From Fragilaria crotonensis (taxonomy: Eukaryota; Bacillariophyta; Fragilariophyceae; Fragilariales; Fragilariaceae): 48,660 nucleotides of DNA. Below, one piece after another: positions 24,227 to 35,336 of the stretch. The stretch is from positions 1 to 48,660 of the forward strand of contig JAKSYS010000492.1 of the NCBI GenBank assembly GCA_022925895.1. The letters are read 5' to 3'. The notes under the pieces were generated by a model. It had not been told where the DNA came from, ran no database searches, and was given only the letters and a program-made list of their open reading frames with translations. A program made the position numbers and the translations under genes. Each line of letters starts with the position of its first letter. Within the stretch, counting starts at the first letter, position 1.

Positions 24227-24266
24227 ATTTCAAGTTTTGTAATACCCGTAATTTCACATCATTTTC

Positions 24267-25455
24267 TTATGAGATTTGTGTGTCATGATTGAGGCGCACC
24301 TGGGACCACCACCGCATGAATTGTCGAAAAGTGATCTTTCGGTCATGATTCGCATCAATTGTGTTGAAGGCTTTCAATGTATACAAGTCATCAAACTCCA
24401 GACCCAAATCCCAAATGAACTGAGCGAATTCGGAGGGGTTCAGATACCCGTCATGATCAACATCGTGTTTTATAAACTCCAGCCAAACGAAATTCTCATC
24501 TGCCAACGATTGTCGTAAAGTCATAAGATTCTGATAGGCTCGCAAGCCGCTCGTAATGGCAATCAAACCAATGACCACCATAAAGGTTCCTGATATGAAG
24601 CACATGAATACTTCCTGTGCCATGTTCACCACTCCCACGAGAATGTACAGCATTCCTCTCCCCCATACCAATCTGAGGACATTCAGATGGCGTGTCATAA
24701 AATTTCTAAACTTTGCACGTGATCCCAAAGGGTCTCGAGCATAGTTGGAACGACCGTCGATGATGCAAATCAAGAATCCATGACTGAGAACAAAGCGACA
24801 AGATAGCGTGACCAGCGGTCAGGAATCCCGCCTCCAAGCATAAGGCAGTACGGTCGTAATCATGAGCCCGACTGCGCCCAGGACGGCAGGTATGCGAAGA
24901 GCGAGGAGCCTTCTTCGGCTGCAAATTTCCATTGAATCAGTTGTGCCATTACGAGGTTTTCTGGGTTCGGGAGTGGTCCTTCGCTCATGCGAGCAAACGC
25001 TTCGTCATCGGACGAGACAGCGCGTTGAAGGTGCACCATTTTTGTTGGTGTGCTGATTGTGACGACGCTGTAATGTTTCTTGGAACCTCAGCGCTTCGTT
25101 GAGCAGTTCGATCTTCACCACCATGAAGAGCAACAATGGCTCCAAGTTCGGGGTCTGGCTCTCGTGATTCTTTATCTGTTTCGAAACCCCATTCATCCCT
25201 CAACTGCACTGGTCCAACCTTCTCTCCCCATGATGGCGGAATATCAACGTCACTGCTGCTATAGCTATTTTCAACCAAGTGCGTTTGCTTCTTGTTGAGC
25301 GCAAGCCTTACCTGCTCGTTTCTAACAGGGTCGCCGTTGTCATCGGCCAAGAGCGGTTGTTTTTTCGAGGTCAACGTGTTCCTTGCTTGCTGTGTTTCAG
25401 CAGTGCTTACCGATTTCTCAGGATGTTCCTGTCGCTTTGTACTAAATAGTCTCAT
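24267..25455 (-). pseudogene. EF-hand membrane protein locus with several frame breaks
   Basis: The intact 3' part (24267-24773) encodes hydrophobic helices (MLYILVGVVNMAQ and FMVVIGLIAITSGL) after LRLVWGRG, then a canonical EF-hand loop DVDHDGYLNPSE and a degenerate second loop (DANHDRKITFRQ, lacking the Gly and final Glu). Upstream, protein-like segments alternate between frames: GLMITTVLP, then GFLTAGHAILSLC, then FVLSHGFLICIIDGR. MAQLIQWKFAAEEG (about 24900-24950) and ELLNEALRFQETLQ (about 25060-25120) lie further 5'. The ATG at 25455 (MRLFSTKRQEH) probably starts it. The membrane part resembles COPI-associated-protein-like four-helix proteins (weak). Either a decaying gene or one damaged by sequence errors; introns could explain some breaks. 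Confidence 0.55.
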
Positions 25456-26391
25456 TGCCGAAAGCTCTTGATGGTGCGGTATGTGTATACTTGTTGTTGT
25501 TCCCTGATATGGAATGCTTGTACTTCGTACTACTTGAACTTTTCCAAGTCGAAACGAAAATGTGAGTGCAGCGAGGCATTTTCGGCGAGTCGTTAAATCG
25601 CGTCGCTATAGGTCTATAAAAAGTACGCCACACGCTATCATCGTAGGACGAGAACATGGGTACAGTACGTAGTCATACTTCGTACGTCGTAGCACATGTA
25701 GTCGGGAGTCGGGAGTCGGGACTTGGGATACTCGGCACTCGGCACTCGACACTCGACTCGACACAGCACAACAGTATGACTATTGCTGGAACTCCTTCCT
25801 GTAGCAAGCAGCAAGCAGTATTCGTAGGCAAGTAGGTGTTAATACGGAAGTCTGGTAAATGACGGTTTCTTTTGACCGAAGTGGGGCATTGGCGAGAACT
25901 GCTGTACATATGATTACTGTGCATGGATTTGACACCTTCGATATCTTTCACATCGAACGACGTACTGTACCTGGTACATTACCACGGTGGTTCCACTATT
26001 AGCACCGTAGAATATGTACCAGGATACCTGGTAGTACTCGTAGTAGTTGAATGATGGAAGGGGTTCATATACCAGTACATGGTACTGGAGTACGGTACTG
26101 TACTAAACTATATATGTAAACATGCAGAAATGAGGAGTGCTCATAACCTACTTAATTGCCTCATCGCCGTGTCATGAACCCCAGTGACGGCCAACCGCAT
26201 GATTTGTCGAGAGACCACCCCAGTTTGTGTCGGAAATTCTGTGAATGCTCCAATATCCTCATCTCATTCATTTGATCACAAACAACTCCTGATTCGAACG
26301 CTGCCACAACGCATGCTAAAAGTTTATGAATCGATTGATAGTCTTGGATCGCCTGCTTTTGCGAACGCACTTTCACTACGTCTCTCGCCCC
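25456..26391. promoter_or_regulatory. Divergent upstream region, GTAC-rich
   Basis: Lies between the EF-hand locus (minus) and the S1 gene (plus). Contains GTCGGGAGTCGGGAGTCGGGA and CGGCACTCGGCACTCGACACTCG direct repeats (25695-25760). GTAC palindromes lie at 25960-26110 (GTACCTGGTACATT, GTACCAGGATACC, CAGTACATGGTACTGGAGTAC). No gene seen. Confidence 0.4.
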
Positions 26392-27396
26392 ATGAGGATT
26401 CAACGACCTTTTGCTTATTGCGTTGCTACATCGTCGTTGATCGCAACCCATGGCTTCGCTGTCCATACTGTCCCTTCAGGGCGTGCGTTGATGCACAGTA
26501 CTAGCCGTCCCCAGGGACGACCCGAAACGTACGGCAACACCTCTCGTCGATCATCCAACTCCGATTCTATTTTCAAGTACGCCGACCCCATCCAAATCGA
26601 AGTGATGTCGTTCGGTCCGATGGGAGCGTCCGTCGATGTCGTCGGGCGAGGTCACAATCCTAACAATCTAATTCCAGAGAACGTGTCTGCTCTAGGCAAA
26701 GGTCTCGTTCTGCAAAGAAATCCATTATTTTCGAGAAGCTAGAAACAATGTTGATGTCGTCAAGGGAGGTTCTTCCAGCATACGTCAAGAAGTTCGAGAA
26801 GACGGTCGATTGAACATTAGTTTGCGTGAACCGGGTGGCAAAGCCAAAACAGAATCAACTTCCAAACTCATTATGAAGCTTCTGGAGAAGTCGCCCGACG
26901 GCACCCTGTTGCTAGGTGACAAGTCTGCGCCGGAGGAGATTGGTGCATTTCTCCTGGGGTTAGCAAAATTGCTTTCAAGAAGGCAGTAGCGGCGCTTTAT
27001 AAAGAAGGCATAGTAAAACCCGGACCTCTGTCGATATCACTCATGGATGGAATCCAAGCGCGTAAACCGGGCGTTAAGACCGAGTCAGAAACACGAGTTT
27101 CGAAGACGCGCAATGATCAAAGTACTTACCCGGAACCTGGCGCCAAAGCCAAGGCACAATCGACTTCCCAACTTATTTTGAAGCTTCTGGAGAAATCACC
27201 GAATGGCACCCTGCTGCTTGGTGAGGAATCTACTGCAGAGGCAATTGACGCGCTTTTGCCTGGAGTCAACAGGATAGACTTCAACAAGGCGGTCGCCACG
27301 CTGGTCAGACAAGGTAAAGTGAAACCCGGACCTCTGTCGATATTACTTCTAGGTGAAAGAACGGCCAAACCAAGACGACAACGCCCTCAAAAGTGA
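26392..27396 (+). CDS. CvfB-like S1-domain protein with winged-helix repeats, frame-disrupted
   Basis: ATG 26392. The leader RPFAYCVATSSLIATHGFAV with an F motif suggests plastid import. Next comes an S1/OB-type RNA-binding domain (PIQIEVMSFGPMGASVDVVG, ENVSALGKGLVLQR, then VREDGRLNISLREPGG). Two winged-helix-like modules follow, each with LLEKSP(D/N)GTLLLG and a K(G/I)VKPGPLSI ending (about 26860-27035 and 27150-27345). S1 followed by a winged helix is the plan of bacterial CvfB/YitL. Small shifts lie near 26717, 26765, 26791 and 26953, and correction restores continuous family-like sequence. The second module (27043-27396) is clean. A third, decayed module follows downstream. Confidence 0.65.
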
Positions 27397-27560
27397 TTTG
27401 AGCGGCATTGGAGACACTACCTGATGGCAACCTGTCGTTAGGAGAGTAGTCTACTCCAGAGGAGATGGGGGTGCTTTTGCCAGGATCCCAGTAGGCCGAC
27501 TTCAAAATGGCGGTCTTCGCGCTGTGTAAAGAGGGCAAAGTGAAACCCGGGTCTCAAAGC
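27397..27560 (+). pseudogene. Degenerate third winged-helix module after the stop codon
   Basis: In one frame the sequence reads LPDGNLSLGE, stop, STPEEMGVLLPGSQ, stop, then FKMAVFALCKEGKVKPG. This matches the LLLGEEST...LLPGVNRIDFNKAVATLVRQGKVKPG plan of the module ending at 27345. The two in-frame stops and the stop at 27396 place it outside the protein. It looks like an abandoned module from an earlier tandem expansion. Confidence 0.65.
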
Positions 27561-27651
27561 TGAAAGTGCGACGACGTATTGATAGTAGTATAACACTAGC
27601 GGTGTAGCATTTTATCTAGTAAAGGTGATTTATTGTTTTGGACGTGAAACT

Positions 27652-29001
27652 TTACCCGTTCATTAGTCGTGGTATAAGATTGACTTTCGGCATTTTCGAG
27701 AACCACAGATAGTCTGATACCTTGGTTTGATAATCAATATTGGTAGGAGCTGTTCCAATTTCGAGTCGCAAGTACCGACTAAGAGATAGAGTCTCCTCCG
27801 CACTTGGATTCAACAATATGGTCGTAATGCAATCGTCAATAACCTTGTTTTCCTCTTTGTTCAGAAATCGGGAGATACGTTCCAATCGACCATTGTAACC
27901 TCCCATGAACCGCACATCCTCAATAGGTGCAACGAAGATAACTAGCGATTCTGGTCGAGCAGCAGCATACTTGGCAACGGCTGTAGCGCCTGTTTCGTGC
28001 ACCAAGATGCGTTCGGCAAAGAAGTTACCTACTTGGTCTGCCTTGTCTTGGGGTTCAAAGTCTTTGAGCAGTGAGCGATCAGTGTACAGTCGAAACTTGG
28101 GATCCTGAGTCATGGCAATGAAACCTTCCGAATCGAGAACGTATTCAGCTCGGCGATCGGCATCAACGTTTTGCAGCCCTCTTGATCGAACTATTTTCTG
28201 ATCGTCAATTTCAGGGGACATGGCGATCAAATCAAGACCTTTCAATTTGGCAAACTCGAGAAGTGGTTTGTACAATTGAGCAGTAGAGTCTGAGACTCCT
28301 GCCTTGGTCAAGGCCTCAATTACTACTTCAATGTTGGCGTTTGAGGAAAACGAATCCAATGCCGGTTGTGTGCTAAGGGGAGCGAACGGTAGTCCCAAGG
28401 CTGTCGAACCTTTCTGAGACTTTCTACCTTGCATAATGAAGTCCATCAGACTTTTTGCGAGGCCGACATCCTCTTCGGATGCATTCTTGGGTACACCCAT
28501 GGCTACGAAAGTCGCGTACCCCTTGCCAGATTTCTTTGCTTCGTTTACATTTGTCCCGGTTGCGGATTGAACAGCACTGATCGTTCCGAAAACGCCCTTG
28601 TTCATCATATTGTTGAACGTGATTCGGTCTGAAACGACACCTGCCTTTCCAGTGCCAGATCCTTTGCCTAGACCTCGGAGGATAGCTTGCTCCTGAGACG
28701 CACTCAAGGGTAAAAGAGTCGGAGGAATGCTAGAATCGACTCTATAGGCGAAGGGTCTCTTGGCAGGTTTATAGTCATCTGAAGATGCTCCTGCGATGGC
28801 GGGTATAGATCCAGCAGACAACAATCCGATGGAGATTGCTTTTCGTCGGGATATCTTGTCCGCAGACGAAGGCGATGCCTGTAGTTGAGATTGTGAAGTT
28901 GTTTGCTTTGTATGCAATACACCATTTGAGAACGAGTTCACTGAGCAACACAGTATGGCGGCAAGTATCAGCACGAAGCTGTTCGAGCCGTTCACGTTCA
29001 T
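27652..29001 (-). CDS. Thylakoid-lumen-targeted protein, ChaN/Tiki-superfamily-like
   Basis: Single exon, 449 residues. A tripartite leader is visible: signal peptide (FVLILAAILCCSV), plastid junction NSFSNG, then a twin-arginine lumen signal SRRKAISIGLLSAGSIPAIAGA (RR at about 53-54) cleaved after AGA. The mature part has about 370 residues. From about residue 275 it reads LKGLDLIAMSPEI, MTQDPKFRLYTDRSLL, VGNFFAERILVHETGATAVAKY and VAPIEDVRFMGGYNGRLERI. These match the order of ChaN-like haem-binding proteins (a helix with WDETMA-type residues, then a strand and GHxxxxxGxPxR). Here the usual His of the last motif is not obvious. The assignment is from motif memory. It may act in lumenal haem or protein homeostasis. 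Confidence 0.75.
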   Translation of the reverse strand: MNVNGSNSFVLILAAILCCSVNSFSNGVLHTKQTTSQSQLQASPSSADKISRRKAISIGLLSAGSIPAIAGASSDDYKPAKRPFAYRVDSSIPPTLLPLSASQEQAILRGLGKGSGTGKAGVVSDRITFNNMMNKGVFGTISAVQSATGTNVNEAKKSGKGYATFVAMGVPKNASEEDVGLAKSLMDFIMQGRKSQKGSTALGLPFAPLSTQPALDSFSSNANIEVVIEALTKAGVSDSTAQLYKPLLEFAKLKGLDLIAMSPEIDDQKIVRSRGLQNVDADRRAEYVLDSEGFIAMTQDPKFRLYTDRSLLKDFEPQDKADQVGNFFAERILVHETGATAVAKYAAARPESLVIFVAPIEDVRFMGGYNGRLERISRFLNKEENKVIDDCITTILLNPSAEETLSLSRYLRLEIGTAPTNIDYQTKVSDYLWFSKMPKVNLIPRLMNG

Positions 29002-29698
29002 CCTTGTATGTTGTAACTGTTCGTTTTTGCACTCCGGAGTCCTCGCGCACTACCCGGTACTTCTCCGTCAAGTAATGGCCTTGATTGATTGATGTCGACT
29101 CATAAAATATCAAGTTGACCTTGGGATTGGCTCCTTTTCTGTAGATCGGCCGTTCGGAGTATGGAGTTCGCTGACGAACACGTGGACGTCGGGAGTCGGA
29201 ACGGGGAGACGGCAAAACGAAGCACATCACACATCACACATCACACATCAAATATTCATACATACACGAAAAAGTGTGAACAGTAAATAGCGGCCGGAAT
29301 TGACAGTGGGGGATACAGGTACTGGAGTACGAGTTTTCGACGGGACCAAACTCTGGCATATGCTCATATGCTCATATGTCATACGGCTTAGACGGTAGGT
29401 CTTAACAAATAGTGCAGGTACAAGTACGGGAGGTCTGTGTACAAGTAGTTTGCAGGCTTAATTACTGTACACTGAGTACTAGTAACGCTACAGAAAACCG
29501 TTATCGTTCCCCTTTTCTGCGAAGTTGTTTGTACAGTAAACAAAACGGAAATGAGAGTCGATTTCGGATTTTGACGTGATGACAACATAGCAAAATCGAT
29601 TGTTTCATCGAGTAGAGCACTCCGGTAGAGACCTGCTGGAGACACGACATCACTGTACACGCTTGGATGATTGTCATTCCTTCCTGGCATCGACCAAT
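29002..29698. promoter_or_regulatory. Divergent upstream region of the ChaN-like gene and MUS81
   Basis: Contains four CACATCA heptamers in tandem (about 29223-29250) and CATATGCTCATATGCTCATATG repeats near 29357-29378. GTAC motifs occur at 29318-29330 and 29415-29445. No gene supported. Confidence 0.4.
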
Positions 29699-32600
29699 AT
29701 GCCACGGGCCAAGGATACCAAGGTTTGGAATGAAGACTTGACGCTGGCCTTTGCTGCTCGTGCGCAGCAGGCACTGGCAGAAGGAAAGAGTTCGACCATC
29801 GGGTGGAACAAAGCAGCAGAAATCATCCAAGCAGTTCGCAAGGATATTTACAAAGCTAAGACTGGGCGGTAAGCTGCATTAGGAAATCTGATTTGACTCT
29901 CTCTGCACCGCTTCTCACATTTCCGATACAGAATCTACAACCTTCCTGAAAACAAACTCGGGAAGAACGCTCTTGCCTTGGCTCACGATATCATGTCAGG
30001 AAATAAATCTATCATTCCTGATGGACATATTCCTCAAAATGAGGAGCAAGCGAACCTGGCAGGGCAGAAAGGAAGCTGGGATAACTATCCATATTTGAAA
30101 AAGATCAAGGTATGCCGTTCTTTCCATCTGCTCTTTGTTTTTGTTTTCTAAGTTATCTCACATGATTCTTCATCCATTTTAGATGAGGGGCGGAGCGTAT
30201 GCAATATTAATGGCATTTCACCACTCTTCGACCAAAACGCTTTCCAAACCTCAGATTTGCCAACTCGCACAGCCATACTGCGACGAAGATATGGATGCCG
30301 ATTTTCATGCTGGTCGCATGCATGGGGCATGGGCTGCCAACAAAACCCTATTGAAGCACCATCTCCTCACCACAGAAGGGAACAATCGTCAATACATTCA
30401 CGGAGTTGGCTTTCGCTCCAATGGATGTGCTTCATTTACCCTCACAAGCGATGGCGAACAATTCACTGAAGCCATGCTTCGCAAGTTTGGTGGAAGAACT
30501 CAGCGGGGAGCAACAGGTCGTTCGTCCAGTACGATGACAAAGGCCGCGGTATTCAGTACACAGGACCTTTTCACCGGCACGCCTCAACTCGTGACTGCAC
30601 AACCCCCCTCACGTCGCACTACCATGAAGGAAGAGTTCGTGAGTCCAGTCAAACGACCATTCGCAGGAACTGGATACAAGCTTGATGCGGCATCACCAGG
30701 AAAGCGAATCCGTCCAGCCGAAGCTGCAGCCGCGGCCGCTTTGGCACGCGCAGCTTGTCAAGATTCCAAGCGATCATCAAATGTTGTTCCACGCTCGCTC
30801 TTTACTCCAACTCCAACCAGTGAATCATCACGAACATTCATATCAGAAAAAGCCTCTCCTGCGGGGCGTAGGCTCTTCAATAATTCAGTTACCATCATGA
30901 GGAAGACAGTGACGATGAGATTCCGCCTCCTTCACTTTTGCAAAGAAGCGGCCCCTGGAAATCTCGGCGACGCCTGGGTGGGAACTTGAAAGCGTTTGAC
31001 CTTTCGGGAGACAGCGATAGTGATAGCGACGATTACGGTACACCCGGATTCGCCAGCGATGCAAGAGACATTAAACCACGGAAGGATTCATCGGTTGTAG
31101 ACCTGTGTGGCGAGGAATACGATTCGAAAGAGCCCGCGATAAGGATGGCGCCAAACGATGTCATCTGTTTGGACTCGGATGATGACGAAAAGCCCGCGTA
31201 CCGACAAGGACTGGTTGTAAACCCGTATGATACGGAGGTGGGCACGAGCACAGAATTCACTTTTTGCATAGATGATCGGGAGAGAATTCGCAATGCCGCC
31301 CCCCGACGTCTTCGGACAGAACTGAGTCGCCTTCTGGAAACCGGTTGTCTCAAGTCTGTTTGGCCAGAAGCATTGAAAGACCCTACTGTCAACGAAGTTC
31401 AACTTCGCTTTGGCGATTTTTCTTTCTTGTTGGGAAGCCAGCGCTTGGATGTCGTTGTAGAAAGGAAGCAGATTCGTGATCTCGTCCAGAGATCGACCCA
31501 AGGAGATCACTGGAAGCAGCTAGCAAAAATGAGGGATAATTTTCGGCATGCAGTGTTCCTGATTGAAGTTGACCCTCGTGAAGCTGCGCGATTCACAGCA
31601 CATGGATCCCAGAACCTCGAAGGTTGGAATGCATACAATACTGTGATTGATGATGAGAAATCTTACTATCTATTCATGTGCCGCGCATTGCTTTCTCATC
31701 GATCTGTTAAGTTTATACAGACCCGAGAGTTTCAGAGCTCCCTCCGAGCAGTGGGTGCGTTGGGATTGATGGCAGCATTCCTTGACATTGTACTTAAAGA
31801 GGACCCAGAGCACAATGCTCGTCCCGTTGATCAGTGTGCGCAATTAAAGAAGCGCTTAATTGCCGGTGGTCTTCCGGATGCTCTTGCGGATCGAGTTGCC
31901 AGGGAATGCGGAAGTGCAAGACACCTGGATTCCCTTTACCAGGAATGCTTTGATCAAGAATGCAAAGAAAGTTTACTGCTTCCTCTGGTAGAGAGTATAG
32001 GCATTGAACATCTCGCAGCTGGAGAAAAATCTTCATGGAGTGATGCCATCTTCAGAACGTTCTATTCAGTGCATTCTGACGTCTCCAATGCAGCGACGTC
32101 GTACCGAAAGTTCCAACCAATTGTCACAGATCACGGTGAGCTTCTCTCTGCTTTGCACATGGACTTGGATGCAGAGGCAGCTCTGGATGCCATGCTATCC
32201 AAACCAAAGAAAGATGCATGCCACTTTCGCCGACGAGTCAATATCACTCTGTGCGAAGACCAGGCTGCACTGCTACCCTTGCCTAAGCCTGAATCATTTT
32301 CACCCTAGCGACATCCGCCGTTCAGCCTTATGGTGCGTCAGTTCCAACCATGGTTTTAAAACGAGTTCAGGGCTCTCTGCTCCCCTGACCTTTTTGTTCA
32401 GATAATTTCGGGCTCGTTTTTGTAAACGAAGTCAAGGCTGCGATGCGCCAAATCGATTCTGAACATGTCAAGGTCGCACGACTTGCGGGATCGTCCATTG
32501 TGAAAGCTTGTACATTGCCGGGAAGGATGTCTACCACGTGTCGAAAGATACTGATCATTCATGGAATGTCGTCAGCCCTCGAGGCTGAGGCCAAAAAGGC

Positions 32601-32778
32601 TGGGTATCAGGCCGAACTTAAGGCGCTGCTTGATGTTGTCACTGCCGATTTGATGCTGGAGCACGATATAGTAGTTTTGCAAGCGCTCCGACAGAATGCG
32701 GATGTTGAAATGATCTTGGAACAACTGGCTCTTGCATGCTTTCATTATCAAATGCTGACGGAAAAGTTGCTACCATAA
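29699..32778 (+). CDS. MUS81: MUS81-type structure-specific endonuclease with C-terminal extension
   Basis: Nuclear nuclease subunit acting on replication forks, flaps and Holliday junctions with an EME-type partner. Exons: 29699-29868, 29932-30109, 30183-32332, and probably 32402-32778 (intron 32333-32401, GTGCGT...GTTCAG). Domains: N-terminal helix-hairpin region (KVWNEDLTLAFAARAQQAL), winged helix with QLAQPYCDED and HGAWAANKTL, disordered linker, ERCC4 nuclease with FCIDDRER, GDFSFLLG and VVVERKQIRDLVQRS (catalytic ERK and Asp), then HhH-like LIAGGLPDALADRVA. One-base losses at about 30890 and in the T run at 32297-32300 break the frame. With both corrected the product is 958 residues, well above usual MUS81 length, with an unassigned 200-residue tail. 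The frame as written ends at 32308. Confidence 0.88.
32402..32778 (+). CDS. Probable last exon of the MUS81 gene (unassigned C-terminal domain)
   Basis: Open from the acceptor at 32401 (TTTTTGTTCAG). Joined to PKPESF...LATSAVQPYD it reads NFGLVFVNEVKAAMRQID, then an alternating strand/helix stretch with KILIIHGMSSALEAEAKKAG and VVLQALRQNADVEMILEQL. The alpha/beta pattern could be a nuclease-dead ERCC4-like fold as in EME1, but no motif proves this. Alternatively it is a separate small gene starting at ATG 32443. Confidence 0.5.
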
Positions 32779-33243
32779 GAAAAGCTCAACAGACAACACT
32801 TTGGATAGTGATATGCGATAGCATCTTCAGAAGTCAGTGAAATTGAACATGGCTTTTCACGCCCCAAGGCATCGCCGCGGATCAGTGCACGCAAGTAGAA
32901 GGTGCGCTGTGATACTAGTATTTTGAAAGTTCTACCGAGTGACTTAGACGGCGGCTGTGGCGAATAACATGATTGGTGTGCTAGACAAGTGTTCTGATGG
33001 CCGACCAATTTGTTGCAACTTGACAACGGCAACAATGCAAGTTCGCGCCAGTATACGTGTGCGCATCATTTGCGTTCTTCGAATGAAAAGCCTCCCAAGT
33101 TGGGCGCTCGCTTCCTCAGTGAATCAATGGTTCCTGAAAACAAGTCCGTGCGTCAGTTTTCTTTCTTGGAATTGTATTTCAACGCAGTTACGATCCTAGC
33201 TTTCAACAGAGGTGAAGCCGCAAGGAACGAGACGACTGACCGC
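32779..33243. other. 3' intergenic region between convergent genes
   Basis: No supported gene; the open frames here are antisense to nothing recognisable. Confidence 0.4.
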
Positions 33244-34558
33244 TCATTCCTTGGGAAGTTCATCGACTATTGGATCATCGTCGTTGTCTTTCGACCCTTT
33301 CCAGCGTTCTGCCAAGGCTCGCCAAATAACTGTAAAAATCATGGATTGCAACGCGTTGGCAAAAATTCTTGTTCTCAAACCTCGTCCGAACAATCCTTTC
33401 CATCCATCTGCAGCCAAAATCATGCGTATCGTATCTCCATAGGATGCATTGTGTTTGGAACCCATTGCTTGTTTCGTAGTTTTGACAACACGAATGGCGT
33501 TGACACACGTATCGGACACAATGCTGGCAAGGAGACCTGTTCCTGCATTTCTCAGCAACTTGGAAGGTATCAACGTCCTTATCAGCTGGCTCTTCGTAAG
33601 AGTATTGTACGTAAAGAACCTAATTAAAAAGGAATGTGAGCGCACAATCAAACCTCAAGAGCACCAGCCCAGAATGTAGTTCCAAAAAGCACAACATACC
33701 ACGGATAGTGACCAACGAACGCTGAGAGTGCATTGGCGGTTGCACCCTGGTACAATACGCCAATCTTCCCTGCCTTGACACGACGCATCAAATGTCGAAA
33801 GCCCTCGACTGAGTCAACCTGCAAGACCGTTTTGCACGTATCAATCGGCATGAGGAGCATGCGCCACAGACCCACCACAAAGCCAGCCACGACGGTGGTA
33901 CGTCCTGGTCCCCACGATTTGGTCGGTTGCCAACTGGCCAAGAAGACTTCTACGCCATCATTGGCGGCGGTACTGACAAATCTTGCCAGTGGAGCTTGGA
34001 CCAACGCAAAGCTAAGACCACGGTAAAAGCGAGGTATGCCGCCGTCGTTCATTAGGGTTGTAACTGCTTGGAAGAACGAAGCACCATAGCGAGATTGGTA
34101 ATTGATGACAGTGCTTGAGACGGGAGGGGGAGAAAAAGGTAATGGTAATGAGTTGGTGCGCACACACGCAAGAGGCTATACAGCTAAGATACGTACCGAA
34201 CCCACATGAGGGTTAGCACTTGAATGACACCTGCTAGGGCGCCTGGGAGTCCACCGCCGAGACCCCGCTTACCAGCTTTGATAAGGATCCGGTTCATTGT
34301 CATCGGTGGCTTGGCGATCGCACCTTTCTTCGTCACGGACGCCTTTCTTGTGATGGACGACACCAGCTCCACGTCCTCGGTTGCATCGTCAAGCTCCGAG
34401 GCAAACGCTACCAACAAGGAAGTTGGCTGTTCAAACCCCACGAAGCAAATGAGGAGCAAGAGTGCAAGGAAGTTGATTGGCACGTTGAGCATGATTCGGC
34501 TTCGTATTCGCCTTCGAATTCTAGCGATGGGCCCTTTCTTTGAGGAGTGCAATGGCAT
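33244..34558 (-). CDS. Mitochondrial-carrier-family protein with N-terminal signal-like leader
   Basis: Three exons: 34197-34558, 33654-34113 and 33244 to about 33585 (acceptor CAG; 33591 is an equivalent in-frame alternative). Introns are 34114-34196 (GTACGT...CTCAAG) and 33586-33653 (weaker donor GTTTGA). About 387 residues. The start is uncertain between 34558 and 34588. The N-terminus has Arg-rich IARIRRRIRSRI then a hydrophobic helix NFLALLLLICFVGF, unusual for a carrier. Carrier signatures are MLLMPIDTCKTVLQVDS (the PxDxxKxxx motif of one repeat), FYRGLSFALVQAPLARF, and GDTIRMILAADGWKGLFGRGL followed by RIFANALQS. The first repeat (GALAGVIQVLTLMWVR) is poor in the usual motif. Substrate unknown. 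Antisense frames over it are shadows. Confidence 0.8.
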
Positions 34559-34588
34559 GTTGATAGTTTTCGCTACGCCTGCAAACAT

Positions 34589-35336
34589 TCAACAGATATC
34601 GTAAACTTCAAGCAGAGACTTCTCTGATGAATCGATCTTTTAACGGAGGTCGCGAAGCGTTGCAATTATAAACGGCTTGAGGATATGTGAGGAATCTGTG
34701 ATAAAGGGCTGTGCTTGGAATTGCTGGACGTTTGATCTGGTGTTGGTATGTTTGGTTCGACTGACGATGTCGGACTTGGCGCCGATCCGATCCGAGAGGC
34801 TCTGAACAGTTTTCCACTGCAGCAGTGATCAATGGCCAGAGTGGCGAACCAAGGACAAGAAGATATACATGGATCTACGTGAAATTTTCTTGATGAATTT
34901 CCTTCGTTGTGGGGGAAGCACGAGCCACATGGTTCACGAGGAAGTTCTCGATCATGGATCATGGGATCATGGGGCACACCGTGTATGACATACGAGCACC
35001 CATGTAGACGTTTGCGCGCATACCCAGCCTTTCACTTCCAGGTCCCCCAGCGAGGCCGAAGACGTGAAAATTGGCCACGTCCAATACGTGTGTATGATAC
35101 TGCCAGCAGTTCAACCCTGCACTGGTACTGTAGGTTAATCCATTACTACAGCACTACTTCAACATTTGAAGCACTTTTTTTCGAACACCTTTATAGCGAA
35201 CGGGCTCGGATTTGAACCCTTCATGCCCACACTAACTACCTATTATAGGTTACCGCCAGGAACGGTGGACACATTCGATGTTCCAAATGATGTCTAAGCT
35301 CAAATTTCCAATTACGTCTATGCCTAATAACTATAA
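34589..35336. other. Intergenic region
   Basis: No supported gene. A GATCATGGATCATGGGATCATGG repeat lies at 34950-34973. A Pol III B-box-like string occurs on the minus strand at 35208-35218 (see rejected items). Confidence 0.4.

Noticed and set aside
24808-24812. In-frame TGA in the EF-hand locus as a selenocysteine codon
   Set aside because: No cysteine or redox context in the family is known to me here, and other frame breaks nearby explain the stop better.
30885-30899. A 14-base GT...AG segment in MUS81 that would restore the frame if spliced
   Set aside because: It is far below any workable spliceosomal intron size; a one-base loss is the simpler explanation.
33010-33627. Plus-strand 205-residue ORF
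   Set aside because: It is antisense to the last exon of the carrier gene, which has the recognisable motifs.
35208-35218. Pol III B-box-like GGTTCAAATCC on the minus strand, possible tRNA
   Set aside because: The T stem does not pair, no anticodon arm or A box at proper distance is present, and there is no T-run terminator on that strand.
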